Of a stretch of 64,000 nucleotides of DNA, positions 42,311-51,406 are shown piece after piece. Both the position numbers and the translations under genes were made by a program. Within the stretch, counting starts at the first letter, position 1. Every line of letters begins with the position of its first letter. The stretch comes from Streptomyces sp. ITFR-21 (GTDB lineage: Bacteria > Actinomycetota > Actinomycetes > Streptomycetales > Streptomycetaceae), in NCBI RefSeq assembly GCF_031844685.1, contig NZ_CP134606.1, forward strand, positions 186,001 to 250,000, read 5' to 3'. The notes under the pieces were generated by a model. The model ran no database searches and had not been told where the DNA came from. It worked only from the letters and a program-made list of their open reading frames with translations.

Positions 42311-43038
42311 CGCGCCCCCTTGGCGTCCAGGCCGGACGCGGGGCAGGACTCCAACGCCTGCCCGAGCGCCTGCTTCTCCGCCCGGGACACCGACAGCCGG
42401 TACTTCGCCTTGACGCGTACCTGCGCCGATGCGTACCAGCAGCGCGCGTCGTTGCGTGGGGGCAGCCACTGGGAGGCGTCCTTGGCGCCTTTGGCGGCGT
42501 TCGTCGGGCCGTCGGTCGCGATCAAATTGTCCGGGTCGTTGGCCAGGTTCAGGCGCTGGGATGCAGTGAGATTCCGGGCGCCGGACTGCCAGGCAAGGCC
42601 GAGGGGCACGATGTGGTCGATCTGGACCGCGAGCGAGGTGCTTCGACCGCGGTGGAACGAGATGGACTTGCCCGTGTACCGGTCGTGGAGAACGCCGGAG
42701 ACGACGGTGCAGCCGTCCTTCTCGCGGACGGTGTTCGAGAGGTCGCGGAACAAGATGTCGTCGCGCGTCGGGCAGTGATTCTGTGCCAGCTCGACGGTCC
42801 CCTCGTCGCTCCAGGCCGGCCCGAACTCCGCGCGGGAGTAGCCGGCAAGGGAGGAGTGAGCCTGCACGGGCAGGGCGTCGAGCTGAGCCGTCGCGGCCTG
42901 GCCGGCGGGGCCGGCGGCCGCGCGTGCCGGGACGGAGTCACCCGTAGTCGAGACCGCCAGCGGGTCACAGGCGGCGGAGGCCAGGGCGCCGGCCAGTACG
43001 AGGCCGGCCGCAACGAGGCGGTGGGGTCGGTGAGCCAT
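42307..43038 (-). CDS. Exported HNH-type nuclease
   Basis: A 243-aa protein with a signal sequence (RLVAAGLVLAGALASAAC, possibly a lipobox) and a GmrSD-like/DUF1524-type HNH domain: AVQIDHIVPLGLAWQSGARN carries the DH pair, followed by NLANDPDNLIATDGPTNAAK, KGAKDASQWLPP and a Cys pair (CPTRDD, CTVV). Secreted Streptomyces HNH nucleases degrade extracellular DNA. ATG at 43038 begins the signal peptide. Confidence 0.85.
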   Translation of the reverse strand: MAHRPHRLVAAGLVLAGALASAACDPLAVSTTGDSVPARAAAGPAGQAATAQLDALPVQAHSSLAGYSRAEFGPAWSDEGTVELAQNHCPTRDDILFRDLSNTVREKDGCTVVSGVLHDRYTGKSISFHRGRSTSLAVQIDHIVPLGLAWQSGARNLTASQRLNLANDPDNLIATDGPTNAAKGAKDASQWLPPRNDARCWYASAQVRVKAKYRLSVSRAEKQALGQALESCPASGLDAKGAR

Positions 43039-43150
43039 GTCGTGTTCCCGTTCATATCGTTCGTGAAGAGCTCCGTCACCTCCTACAGGTGCCGAGGGCA
43101 ACGTCCGTGTGACACCGCGCCGCAGATTGCCGGGACGAATCCCGTTCAGC

Positions 43151-44146
43151 TCAGCCGAGCCGGCCCTCGAAGGGCACGCGGGCTCCGTCCGTGCCGACGG
43201 CCTCGATGGTCACAAGGCCTCCGACGGCGGACTGCGGGATGCGAAAGGCGACGGTCTGGGTGGCAGTGCGGTGAGGGGCGATGGCGGCGTCGGGGTAGCC
43301 GTACACCGGGTGGATCGTGGCAGCCAGGTGCAGGTCCTGGCCGGTGAAGACGCGCAGGGTGGTGCCGAAGCCGGTCATCGGGTCGGCACCGCGGTTCGCC
43401 ACGCTCAAGTCGAGTTCGGCGGTTCGCATGGTGCCGCTGCCGGTCACGGATACCGTCGAGAGGCGGAGCGAGCCGGCGTGCCACTGGCCCAGCGGCGTAC
43501 TGCCCGTTCTCAACGGCCCGGCCGCCTGCGGCGTCTCGGAAGCGGCGACCGTGGCGCGACCGGGCAGGGCGCCTTCGAAGAACAGCAACTCCGGTTCGGC
43601 CAGCCCCTCCGGCGTGGTCTCCGCGGTCACGGTGACCCGCTGGCCGCCGGCCTCGGCCGGGAAGGCGAACGCGATCTGCGTGGTGACCGAGCCGTTCGGG
43701 CGCACGCGCACCGGTTCGTCGTCTCCCGGCTGCCTCGTTGTGGCGTCCTCGGGCTTGGCCTGACGGCCGAGCGCGCCGAAGCGGGCGGTCAGTTCGGTAC
43801 GCGGAGCGGTGGCGATCTGGGAACGCTGGTTCGTCACGGTCAGCCGGGCCGCGTAGAGGCTCCAGCCGGCCGGAGCCTGCGAAGCCGCCGCGCCGGCGGG
43901 CAGCCGCTCGAAGCCCTGCACCTTCAGCGCCCACGCGCCTGCGGCGACCGGATGCTCGGCCCCCATCGGGCTGATCCCGTCCGGTAGTTGCGCTGAGGAG
44001 GACCGTGGCCCGGCCGCGCGGCTGCTCGGGCGACCGTCTCCCGGTGCGTGGTCCGAGGCGGAGCAGCCGGAGATGAGACCGCAGACGGCGAGCGCGGCGG
44101 CGGCGAGCACGGCCGGCAGCGGCCGGCGGACGAGCGTGATGGACAT
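43151..44146 (-). CDS. Lipoprotein with DUF4352-like domain
   Basis: A 331-aa lipoprotein: lipobox LAVCGLISGCSAS near residue 28. Two immunoglobulin-like halves follow (WSLYAARLTVTNQRSQIATA; RTAELDLSVANRGADPM), similar to DUF4352-type exported proteins. Function unknown. It lies about 110 bp upstream of the HNH gene on the same strand. Confidence 0.78.
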   Translation of the reverse strand: MSITLVRRPLPAVLAAAALAVCGLISGCSASDHAPGDGRPSSRAAGPRSSSAQLPDGISPMGAEHPVAAGAWALKVQGFERLPAGAAASQAPAGWSLYAARLTVTNQRSQIATAPRTELTARFGALGRQAKPEDATTRQPGDDEPVRVRPNGSVTTQIAFAFPAEAGGQRVTVTAETTPEGLAEPELLFFEGALPGRATVAASETPQAAGPLRTGSTPLGQWHAGSLRLSTVSVTGSGTMRTAELDLSVANRGADPMTGFGTTLRVFTGQDLHLAATIHPVYGYPDAAIAPHRTATQTVAFRIPQSAVGGLVTIEAVGTDGARVPFEGRLG

Positions 44147-44274
44147 GATTCCCCCTGGGAACGGGTGTCGAATTCTCGGTCGACGGGGATCATGCCAAAA
44201 CGGCTTCGGAGCGAGGCCCGACCACAGTTCCGGGCTGGTCAGACCTGTGGTCGGCGCCTGCTCTGATCTCTCGT

Positions 44275-44631
44275 CTACAGCGTGAGCGGAATGGGGACGA
44301 GGAAGTACTCCTGATCGCCCCTGCGGATCCGCAAGGGGTGGCCAGGCGGGAGGTTGAACAGCCGTTCGAGGACGACCTCGGGCGCGTCATCGGCCGAAAG
44401 GGCGGGCTGGAGGGCGGTGCGAACCGCCGCTCGGGAAGTGTCCGACAGAGGTGCGCGATCCGCCGCCGTCGCGCACTGGTCGAGTTGGGCGTTCGTCAGG
44501 TCGGGACCCAGGCCCTTGCGTAGGGCTTCGAGTGCGACCGTCGGGGCCAGGACGGCCCGGTTGTGGGCACGGCAGACGTGGCCGGGCGTGCCGTGGGGCT
44601 GGAAGTGGCGGGCGGTGCCGATGGACGTCAT
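44275..44631 (-). CDS. Hypothetical protein
   Basis: A 118-aa protein (MTSIGTARHFQPHGTPGHVC; RAHNRAVLAPTVALEALRKG; VVLERLFNLPPGHPLRIRRG). Helical, no membrane segment, one Cys/His cluster at the N-terminus. I do not recognise it. A terminator-like hairpin at 44656-44685 separates it from the gene upstream. Confidence 0.65.
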   Translation of the reverse strand: MTSIGTARHFQPHGTPGHVCRAHNRAVLAPTVALEALRKGLGPDLTNAQLDQCATAADRAPLSDTSRAAVRTALQPALSADDAPEVVLERLFNLPPGHPLRIRRGDQEYFLVPIPLTL

Positions 44632-44655
44632 GACTTCTCCGGGAGCGCTGGAAGG

Positions 44656-44685
44656 GGAAGGCCGCCCGGTGACGGGCAGCCTTCC
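44656..44685 (-). terminator. Hairpin after the small membrane protein gene
   Basis: GGAAGGC at 44656-44662 pairs with GCCTTCC at 44679-44685, with an inner CCCG/CGGG pair. It lies 41 bp past the stop at 44726 and before the next gene start at 44631. Confidence 0.6.
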
Positions 44686-44725
44686 GGTGTGATCATCGTG
44701 GCGGGCGGCACTGACAGTCCGTGCG

Positions 44726-45106
44726 TCAGCGACCGACGAGGGGAACCATCAGGACACCGGCCGGAAGATCCATCTCGGCCAGCATCCGGGCGGCCGCCGC
44801 GCTGACCGGACCCTCGGCGGCATCAAGCCGCACGCAGCCGAGAGACGGTCCGGGGGCCGGATAGAGGTAAGCGAAGGTGTCGGGCGCGTTGCGCTCCCAG
44901 ACGCTGACGGTCGCGTAGGCGCAGTGCAAGCCCTCGGGGAACTGCTCAGCCACGACGAGCGTGAACATCGCGACGAGTTCAGGGCTCGCCGTCCGCACCG
45001 ACGGTGGCAGCACCACGCGGCGGCGGCGCTGTCGGGAGCGGATCGCAAGGAAGGCGACGGTCACGCCGAGGGCAAAGCCGATGAAAAGTGAGTCGAGGCT
45101 GAACAC
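44726..45106 (-). CDS. Small membrane-anchored hypothetical protein
   Basis: A 126-aa protein with one N-terminal membrane segment (DSLFIGFALGVTVAFLAIRS) and a soluble domain (VRTASPELVAMFTLVVAEQF, HCAYATVSVWERNAPDTFAY). It follows the TetR gene by about 50 bp and is probably transcribed with it from the promoter at 45873-45901. Function unknown. Confidence 0.7.
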   Translation of the reverse strand: MFSLDSLFIGFALGVTVAFLAIRSRQRRRRVVLPPSVRTASPELVAMFTLVVAEQFPEGLHCAYATVSVWERNAPDTFAYLYPAPGPSLGCVRLDAAEGPVSAAAARMLAEMDLPAGVLMVPLVGR

Positions 45107-45158
45107 AGAGTCCCCCGGAGGTAGGTAGAAGCCGGTTGGAGCGGAAGCGGAGCGGCGG

Positions 45159-45794
45159 TCACCCGCCGTCGGGAGCGGCCACGAACGCGTGCACGAGCTG
45201 CACGAGCGCGTCGCGCTGCGCCTTGCCGCTCAGCCCCGCCGTCAGAGCCGATCGCTGTTGAGCACCGGCGGAGGAGACGAGCATCACCACGAGGTGGTGA
45301 ACGAGAGCCGTACGGGCGGACGCCGACGGCATAGGCCGACTGACGGCCGAGGCCAGCGCACGGGTGACAGGCCGGGTGACGGACTTGAACGCCTGGACGA
45401 AACGCGGATCGACTTCGGCCGCCACAGCCGTGACGATTCGGAGGACCGTCTTGTGCTCGCTCCAGCAGTCCAACACGGAGACGACGAGCTGCTCGGCTCC
45501 CGGCAGGCCCTTCGTGGCCCACGTGCCGTCCGCGAACTCGCTGAGTGCCATGGCCGTCGCCTGGGCGACGTTCTCCACGGCGTCGAGAACGATCTCGTCG
45601 ACACCCGCGAAGTACTGGTAAAGGGTGGCAGGTGAAGTGCCCGCAGCTCGGGCGATCTCCACGGCGGTGACGTCGCGGTAGGACTGCTCGCCCAGAAGCC
45701 CGAGCGCTGTGCTCACGATGTGCTTCCGGGTCCGGAGGCCCCGTGCGCCGGGCACACGGGCGTCGTTTGAGCGGGTCAGGACAGAGGAGGGCAC
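45159..45794 (-). CDS. TetR family regulator
   Basis: A 211-aa repressor-type protein with a TetR HTH (IVSTALGLLGEQSYRDVTAV, EIARAAGTSPATLYQYFAGV) and an all-helical ligand domain. It is the only dedicated regulator inside the 42-53 kb block and is expressed from one of the four look-alike promoters, which makes it a candidate controller of that set. This is inference: the shared promoter core is not clearly palindromic. Confidence 0.9.
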   Translation of the reverse strand: MPSSVLTRSNDARVPGARGLRTRKHIVSTALGLLGEQSYRDVTAVEIARAAGTSPATLYQYFAGVDEIVLDAVENVAQATAMALSEFADGTWATKGLPGAEQLVVSVLDCWSEHKTVLRIVTAVAAEVDPRFVQAFKSVTRPVTRALASAVSRPMPSASARTALVHHLVVMLVSSAGAQQRSALTAGLSGKAQRDALVQLVHAFVAAPDGG

Positions 45795-45872
45795 GGTCTT
45801 CTCCTGGATCGGGGTGGTTGGGGAGGGCGGCGGCCGGGTCAGCGCCGGGCTTCGCCGCCCTAACTAGTAATC

Positions 45873-45901
45873 AGACTACACGTCATTTTCGAGATATGCA
45901 A
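45873..45901 (-). promoter_or_regulatory. Shared-type promoter M1 (TetR operon)
   Basis: Minus strand: TTGCAT (45901-45896), 17-bp spacer, TAGTCT (45878-45873), preceded by TG (extended -10). The stretch CGTTGCATATCTC is identical in M1, M2 and M3. The AT-rich block stands out from its GC-rich surroundings and lies 79 bp before the TetR start. Confidence 0.75.
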
Positions 45902-45909
45902 CGCAACGG

Positions 45910-47670
45910 CTAGGGCTCTTCGACCACGGACGTGCTCCGCGGCCTCCGGCTCCGGGCCCGGAGCACCTGGTCGGACCACGGAGCCCCTGCGGGCCCCACG
46001 GGGTGCTCGGGGATGGTGATCTCGTCGTGGGTGCAGCCGCCCTCGGCCAGGCGCTCGGCGTGCTTGCGCGGGTTGGGGCACTGCTGACGCTCGTGCTCGC
46101 CCCGCCAGTACCGCACCTTCAGCTTGTACCCGGACCCCCCTTCGCTGCGGCGCTGCGCCCGGTAGCGTTCACCGGCGTCCGGGTCCACCCACACCGTGGT
46201 GACGTGCCCCGAATCGGTGATCCCACGGCGGCGGTCGGAACGCTGGTCGCGCGGCTTGGCCGTATGAACCTCTTCGGCCAGGACGTGCACCGAGGATCGC
46301 TTGTGCTGCGTCAGCAGCTCCCAGAGGCTGCGCACATGCCGGATCAGCAGCTCCTCGCGCGCCAGCCGCCCTGTTCCCGCGCGATGCCGGTCGGGGTGCT
46401 CCGGATCGCGCAGCCGGGCCGCCGGCTCCAGGACGTCTCCGGGGCGCAGCAGCAGCGTGCTGTAGGGCGAGAAGGGAAGCGACAGCAGCGACTGGTCGCA
46501 CGTCAGGGGAGTCACCCAGGTCCATGGCGTTCCGCCCTGCGGGATCGCCAGCGGCTTCAGATCCCGGCCGGCCCCCAGGCGCCCCCACCCCTCCTCCAGT
46601 GCGGGAGCCCACGGTCCCCACACGTAACCGACGATGCGTTGGCCAGTGGGCAGCGGCAGCGTGAAGGGGGTGTCGAGGAACAGCATCCCCCGGCCGCCCG
46701 AGGGGAGATGGCGCGGGTCGAACGGAGTCGTCTGCCGGCCGGCGCGTCGCTCGACCCGCCGCAGCGCCAGCTGGGCCACCGAGTCGGTGATCTGCACCAG
46801 CCGGGCGGACGCGGCCCGGTCCGCCTCCTGCCGGAGCTGGGTGACGACAGCCGCTTCCAGGCCCCCCGGGTGCCAGTAGGGAGCCAGCGGCTCGCGCCCC
46901 TTGCGGTACACCGTGGCCTTCGTCATGGCCCAGTCGATGTTCGCGGTGTGCGCGGCCACATAGCGGCGCCGCCAGGTCTGGATCCGGTGCCAGTCGAGCG
47001 GGCCCCAGGCCGAATGCTCAGCGCTGGCGAGGCAGGCGCCTGTGGGCGTGCCCGAGTCGGCGTCGAGATGAAGGAGGGTGCGGAACCGGCGCACCTCCTC
47101 CTGGACATCGGTGACGACACCGTCGGTGGTGTCCATGGTCATGATCTGGTGTGCGTCGTCCGGGTCGACTGCCCACTCCATGCCGGCGATCTGCGACAGG
47201 GTCGCGCGCACGGTCTCGTCGTCCGCGATCTCAAGGAAATCGGCGATGTACCGCTGCGCACTGCGGGCCGGAACGTCGGCAGCGGCGAAGCGAAGCAGGC
47301 GCTTGAGCAGCGATCCGCCCGGTCCGTGCTGCACGCCCGACATCGCGAGCAGCCGGTCGTTCACCCGTCCGTCGGCCAGAGCCGCGTTCGCCAGATGGCT
47401 GTATGCCTGCCACAGAACGCTGAAGGTCTCGGAGTGGCCGGTGATCTCCTTCATCACCGCCGACAGCCGCGCGAGGTCCGAGGACTGCGTATCCGGACGG
47501 GCCGGCGGACGGACCAGCTTGCCCGCCGCGGCGTGGAGCTCCTTGTAGAGGCGGAACTGCAGTTCGGTGAGGATGCTGAGCTCACCGGAGGCCGCGCCCG
47601 GCATCTTGGCGGCGGCGGTCGCACTCGCCGGCGGCTCGGATTCGGGTACATCGGGCAGATGCGAAAACAT
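45910..47670 (-). CDS. Large protein of unknown function
   Basis: A 586-aa protein I do not recognise. The N-terminal half is helical (SGELSILTELQFRLYKELHA, LARLSAVMKEITGHSETFSV). The middle has a strand-rich stretch (GGRGMLFLDTPFTLPLPTGQ, RIVGYVWGPWAPALEEGWGR). The C-terminus has VWVDPDAGERYRAQRRSEGG and a Cys/His cluster (QQCPNPRKHAERLAEGGCTH) that could bind metal. Its own promoter M2 lies 68 bp upstream. The size and isolated, promoter-sharing position suggest a core protein of this plasmid- or phage-like block. Confidence 0.75.
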   Translation of the reverse strand: MFSHLPDVPESEPPASATAAAKMPGAASGELSILTELQFRLYKELHAAAGKLVRPPARPDTQSSDLARLSAVMKEITGHSETFSVLWQAYSHLANAALADGRVNDRLLAMSGVQHGPGGSLLKRLLRFAAADVPARSAQRYIADFLEIADDETVRATLSQIAGMEWAVDPDDAHQIMTMDTTDGVVTDVQEEVRRFRTLLHLDADSGTPTGACLASAEHSAWGPLDWHRIQTWRRRYVAAHTANIDWAMTKATVYRKGREPLAPYWHPGGLEAAVVTQLRQEADRAASARLVQITDSVAQLALRRVERRAGRQTTPFDPRHLPSGGRGMLFLDTPFTLPLPTGQRIVGYVWGPWAPALEEGWGRLGAGRDLKPLAIPQGGTPWTWVTPLTCDQSLLSLPFSPYSTLLLRPGDVLEPAARLRDPEHPDRHRAGTGRLAREELLIRHVRSLWELLTQHKRSSVHVLAEEVHTAKPRDQRSDRRRGITDSGHVTTVWVDPDAGERYRAQRRSEGGSGYKLKVRYWRGEHERQQCPNPRKHAERLAEGGCTHDEITIPEHPVGPAGAPWSDQVLRARSRRPRSTSVVEEP

Positions 47671-47737
47671 GGTAATCCCGCCTGGGAGTCAGGAGTCTGG
47701 AGGAGTCGCAGCCGTTGCTGTCCGGGGCGACATATTG

Positions 47738-47766
47738 AAAGTACACCCAATCATAGAGATATGCAA
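47738..47766 (-). promoter_or_regulatory. Shared-type promoter M2 (586-aa protein)
   Basis: TTGCAT (47766-47761), 17-bp spacer, TACTTT (47743-47738), preceded by TG. It carries the CGTTGCATATCTC core also seen in M1 and M3. Confidence 0.75.
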
Positions 47767-47803
47767 CGCCCCGGAGGGGTCGTCCAGTGATTCACAGGCG
47801 AGA

Positions 47804-47837
47804 GCCCGGGAACGCACCCGCTGGTGCGTCCCCGGGC
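47804..47837 (-). terminator. Terminator after ligA
   Basis: A 15-bp stem with one mismatch: GCCCGGG and ACGCACC (47804-47818) pair with GGTGCGT and CCCGGGC (47823-47837), 4-nt loop. It lies directly after the ligA stop at 47847. Confidence 0.8.
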
Positions 47838-47846
47838 CGCGCCGGA

Positions 47847-49898
47847 TCAGTCCAGGTAGTCCGACACGAGGACCGCGAAGGCATCCGGAGAGAGGACTTC
47901 CACCCCCAGTTCCGCGGCCTTGACGGCCTTCGAACTGGGCTTGCCGCCTGCGGCCGGCGCCGCGACCAGAAGGGAGGTCTTGGCGCTGACACTGCTGCCG
48001 GGACGGCCGCCGGCCTTCTCGATCAGCGCGTTCATCGCGTCACGTCCCCAGCCTTCCAGCGGGCCGGTCATCTTGCCGGTCACCACCACGATCTTCCCGG
48101 ACAGCGGACCCCCGCCGGGCGCTTGGGAGGCTTCCTGCGGCTCGATCATGTTCACCCCGGCACCGACGAGCTTGTCGATGACCGGGGCCAGGGCGGCGAC
48201 CTGCTCGACGATCACCGGCGCCTTCTCCGGACCGATGCCTTCCACCTCCTGTAGAGCCGTGGCGTCGGCCTGCCGGATGTTCTCCATCGTCCCGAAGTGC
48301 CCGGCGATCCGGCGGGACATGCTGCGACCGGTGCCCAGCACGCCTAGGGCGCAGAAGACGCGGCTGAGCGGCCGTTCCTTCGCCGACTCGATCTGCTCGG
48401 CGAGCTTGGCGGCCCGCTTGGCGCTGCTGGTCGCCGCCGTGAGCTGGTCGAGGGAGAGCGCGAACAGGTCGGCAACGTCCGTGACGACACCGGACTCGAC
48501 CAGGGCCTTCACGTACGTCTTGCCCAGGCCGTCGAGGTCGAGCATCTCCCGCCCGGCGGCGTACTCGATCAGCGCCGGAAGCGCGCACGCCGTGCCCTTC
48601 GCGCACCGCCACCGCTCCTGCCGCCGGTCGATCGGTCCACCGCAGTTGGGGCACTCCGCAGGAAGGGGTACCTCCTTGGCGTCCGCCGGGCGGAGCGGGA
48701 CGACCGCGCCCTGGACGCGCGGGATGATGTCCCCGGCCTTGTAGACGGTGACCGTGTCGCCGAGGTGGAGATCGCGCCGCCGGATGTCCGCGGGGTTGTG
48801 CAGCGTCGCCCGTGTCACGGTGGAGCCGTCGATCTCGACGGGAACGAGCACCGCGGTCGGGGCGAGCACGCCGGTGCGCCCGACCTCCCACACCACGTCC
48901 TTCAGCACGGTCTGCCGTTCGACCGCGGGCAGCTTGACGGCGATCGCCCAGTGCGGGAACCGGCTGCCGATCCCTGCGGCCTGCTGCTCGCCCGCGTCGT
49001 TGACCTTGATCACCACGCCGTCGATACCGAACGGCAGTTCCGCACGGAGGGCGGCGATCTCGTCAACCCTCTGCTGCGCTTCGGCGAGGTCGGCGACGAT
49101 GTGGAGCCCTGCCGCTGTGGCCGCGGTCGTCTGCACCCCGGCTTCGGACACGGCCGCCAGGATCTCGGCGTGTGTGGCCCCGGAGGGCAGGAACGGCTCC
49201 CCGGCCAGCCCGACCGCACCGTAGGCCCAGAACGTCAACTGGAGGCGGTAGGGCCGGTCCTTCGCGCGCAGAGTCCCGGCGGCGCCGTTGCGCGGGTTGG
49301 CGAAGACCTGCGCGCCGTGGGCGGTCCGTACGGCGTTGGCCGTCTCGAACTGCTCCTGGGTGAAGACGACTTCGCCCCGGACCTCCACCGTGGCCGGTAC
49401 CGGAAGGTGCTCGGGAAGGCCGTCGATCTGGCCGATGACGTGGCTGATGTCCTCGCCGTGGCTCCCGTCGCCGCGGGTGATGATCCGTGTCAGGCGGCCG
49501 GCCTGGTAGCGGGCGGCGATGGCAGCACCGTCGATCTTCGGCTCGACGGTGAAACCGCCGACAGGGGCGCGGCCCAGGCGCCGCTGGAGGGATGTCCCCC
49601 AGGTGACCAGGCCCTCGGCGTCGAAGACGTTGTCCAGGCTCAACAGTCGGATGGTGTGCGCGACATCGCCGACCGGCGCCGCACCGTCGGCGACCAGGCC
49701 GGACGGCGATTCGGCTGCGTCCTCGGGGTGCTGCGCCTCCCAGGCCAGGACGGCCAGCCTGAGCTGGTCGTACGTGACATCGTCCAGCGGGCTGTCGCCG
49801 GCGGCGTAGTACGCCTGCGATGCCTCGCTCAGGCGCTGGAGCGCGGCCTCGTACGCGGCGCGGCTGGTCACCGCCTCAACGGCGGGAAGGGTCGTCAT
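47847..49898 (-). CDS. ligA: NAD+-dependent DNA ligase (accessory copy)
   Basis: A 683-aa LigA with all domains: Ia (EASQAYYAAGDSPLDDVTYD), adenylation with Lys in VEPKIDGAAIA, later motifs RGEVVF, GIDGVVIKV and PHWAIAVKLPA, OB fold (ILAPTAVLVPVEIDG-like, DIIPRV), zinc finger (CPNC ... WRCAKGTAC), helix-hairpin-helix repeats and a C-terminal BRCT domain. It seals nicks between Okazaki-type fragments using NAD+. It is full length; the host should have its own copy, so this serves the element or replaces the host enzyme. It has no M-type promoter of its own. Confidence 0.93.
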   Translation of the reverse strand: MTTLPAVEAVTSRAAYEAALQRLSEASQAYYAAGDSPLDDVTYDQLRLAVLAWEAQHPEDAAESPSGLVADGAAPVGDVAHTIRLLSLDNVFDAEGLVTWGTSLQRRLGRAPVGGFTVEPKIDGAAIAARYQAGRLTRIITRGDGSHGEDISHVIGQIDGLPEHLPVPATVEVRGEVVFTQEQFETANAVRTAHGAQVFANPRNGAAGTLRAKDRPYRLQLTFWAYGAVGLAGEPFLPSGATHAEILAAVSEAGVQTTAATAAGLHIVADLAEAQQRVDEIAALRAELPFGIDGVVIKVNDAGEQQAAGIGSRFPHWAIAVKLPAVERQTVLKDVVWEVGRTGVLAPTAVLVPVEIDGSTVTRATLHNPADIRRRDLHLGDTVTVYKAGDIIPRVQGAVVPLRPADAKEVPLPAECPNCGGPIDRRQERWRCAKGTACALPALIEYAAGREMLDLDGLGKTYVKALVESGVVTDVADLFALSLDQLTAATSSAKRAAKLAEQIESAKERPLSRVFCALGVLGTGRSMSRRIAGHFGTMENIRQADATALQEVEGIGPEKAPVIVEQVAALAPVIDKLVGAGVNMIEPQEASQAPGGGPLSGKIVVVTGKMTGPLEGWGRDAMNALIEKAGGRPGSSVSAKTSLLVAAPAAGGKPSSKAVKAAELGVEVLSPDAFAVLVSDYLD

Positions 49899-50005
49899 GA
49901 GGGTGATCCTCTCGTGGGGGACTGACAATGTCGGGCGCCGGTGGAAGCCGCGAGGCGGGATGCCGAGTGCTGGGCCGCCGCCACCTGGCGCCGTGTTCTT
50001 GGTGA

Positions 50006-50033
50006 GGGTGCTGCCGCTGGCGCGGCAGCACCC
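50006..50033 (-). terminator. Terminator between the 245-aa gene and ligA
   Basis: A perfect 11-bp stem: GGGTGCTGCCG (50006-50016) and its complement (50023-50033), 6-nt loop. It lies 24 bp after the stop of the gene ending at 50057. Confidence 0.8.
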
Positions 50034-50056
50034 CTTGCCCGGGACGGGCCGCGCAC

Positions 50057-50794
50057 CTACCAGTCGGGATGGAGCCGCCGGTACACGGTCCCGATGTGGG
50101 TCTCGTAGTAGGTGTTGCCCAGCGGGCCGGTGACTTCCCGGGCCGCGAGGCTGTACGGGTAGACCCTGGCCTTCGCGCCGAAGTGGCGGGCGATCTTCAC
50201 TGTCACGTCCAGAAGGGCGGTTTCGTTGTCGCTGTCCCAGGCGGTGTCCGGACGGCAGATGAAGTAGGCCCATGCCCGGTCCTGGCCGAACGGCCAGCCC
50301 TGGCAACGGTGTTCGCCGGAGGGCACAAACCCCCAGGTCCGTTCGAACTCCCTCCAGTAGGCATCCACCGCCGCCAGGGGGTGGGTGGCGTAGTCCTCCC
50401 GGACGATGACGGCGTGCGGCACCTGGCGCATGGCGGTGATGCCGTGCGCCGCGTTGCCGAGTCCGCAGCCGTCGAAGTCGTCAACGGGCGCGGTGACGGT
50501 CCATACCTCGTCCTCCGTCCAGGGACCTCCGTCCTTGGAAGCGCCCTCGGCGTGAAGCCCGGGGACGACGACGGTCTGCGTGCCGTCGGCGTTGTCCCGG
50601 AGGAAGGTGGTGTTGGTCGGGCCGTCGTTGTTCAGCGCGTGAAACCCCGGGCCGGGAGTCCAGGTCGGGGCGCCCGCGAAGGCGTCCCGGGGAAAGAGGA
50701 GCGCCACTCCGACGGTCCCTCGGTCGAACCGATGACCCCTGGTCCAGGTCCTGTTGACGGCGGACTCGATGTGGCGACGCAGACTGCGCTTCAC
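50057..50794 (-). CDS. Hypothetical protein
   Basis: A 245-aa protein (GHRFDRGTVGVALLFPRDAF; TFLRDNADGTQTVVVPGLHA; DEVWTVTAPVDDFDGCGLGN; YYETHIGTVYRRLHPDW at the end). Mixed alpha/beta, soluble. No recognised domain. It is a single-gene unit with promoter M3 and its own terminator. Confidence 0.75.
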   Translation of the reverse strand: MKRSLRRHIESAVNRTWTRGHRFDRGTVGVALLFPRDAFAGAPTWTPGPGFHALNNDGPTNTTFLRDNADGTQTVVVPGLHAEGASKDGGPWTEDEVWTVTAPVDDFDGCGLGNAAHGITAMRQVPHAVIVREDYATHPLAAVDAYWREFERTWGFVPSGEHRCQGWPFGQDRAWAYFICRPDTAWDSDNETALLDVTVKIARHFGAKARVYPYSLAAREVTGPLGNTYYETHIGTVYRRLHPDW

Positions 50795-50859
50795 GGTTCG
50801 GCTCCTGATGGAAGGGGGGAGGGGCGCGGGGACGATGCCGACGCGGACTGACGAGAACT

Positions 50860-50888
50860 ACAGTACAAGAGAATATAGAGATATGCAA
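50860..50888 (-). promoter_or_regulatory. Shared-type promoter M3 (245-aa protein)
   Basis: TTGCAT (50888-50883), 17-bp spacer, TACTGT (50865-50860), preceded by TG. The core CGTTGCATATCTC continues into TAT as in M2. Confidence 0.75.
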
Positions 50889-50924
50889 CGCCTGGATGTC
50901 GTGACCCCTCAGATGGAACTGCCC

Positions 50925-51311
50925 CTACTTGTCGGCGTCCCAGGGCAAGGCGATCCGGCGCTCGGGTTCGACGCTCCAGGTCAGTGACGGGAAGAGGCGG
51001 CGAACTTGCGCCTGGGCCCAGGGCCAGACCTCGCTCCATGCCTCCTGGGTGGGCTCGTTCGCCGAGACGTGCCACCCCTCCGCGCAGTGGGCGCCCTGCG
51101 CGCCGAGCAGTTCCATCACGGTGTGGGCCGGGACCTCGTCCGGGAGCGCGTCACCGTTCTCCGGCCGGTGGCAGTAGGCGTCGAACAGCCTCATTGCCAG
51201 GGTCTCGCCGTCGAGGTGATGGGCGTAGACGACCTGAAGGACGGTGCCGCGGCCCTGCGGGTCCGGGACCTCCGTGCAGACGGCCGGCGGGGGCGTCGAG
51301 TTGATGGTCAT
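50925..51311 (-). CDS. Hypothetical protein downstream of the methylase
   Basis: A 128-aa protein (TEVPDPQGRGTVLQVVYAHH; LFDAYCHRPENGDALPDEVP; WSEVWPWAQAQVRRLFPSLT). ATG at 51311 has GGAG upstream. The long frame also reads through from the methylase in frame, but a hairpin and the alternative methylase stop at 51407 argue for two separate genes. Function unknown. Confidence 0.7.
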   Translation of the reverse strand: MTINSTPPPAVCTEVPDPQGRGTVLQVVYAHHLDGETLAMRLFDAYCHRPENGDALPDEVPAHTVMELLGAQGAHCAEGWHVSANEPTQEAWSEVWPWAQAQVRRLFPSLTWSVEPERRIALPWDADK

Positions 51312-51370
51312 GTGTGCTCCGTTCACGGGAAGGGATCGGGTCGGCGGGTTCGGATGACGGTGCTCGGGCT

Positions 51371-51402
51371 GCCGGCCGCCACTTGCCGAAGCGGCGGCCG
51401 GC
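51371..51402 (-). terminator. Hairpin after the methylase gene
   Basis: A perfect 10-bp stem: GCCGGCCGCC (51371-51380) and GGCGGCCGGC (51393-51402). It starts 5 bp after the stop (51407) of the frame that gives the natural methylase C-terminus, which supports that frame. Confidence 0.7.
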
Positions 51403-51406
51403 CCGC

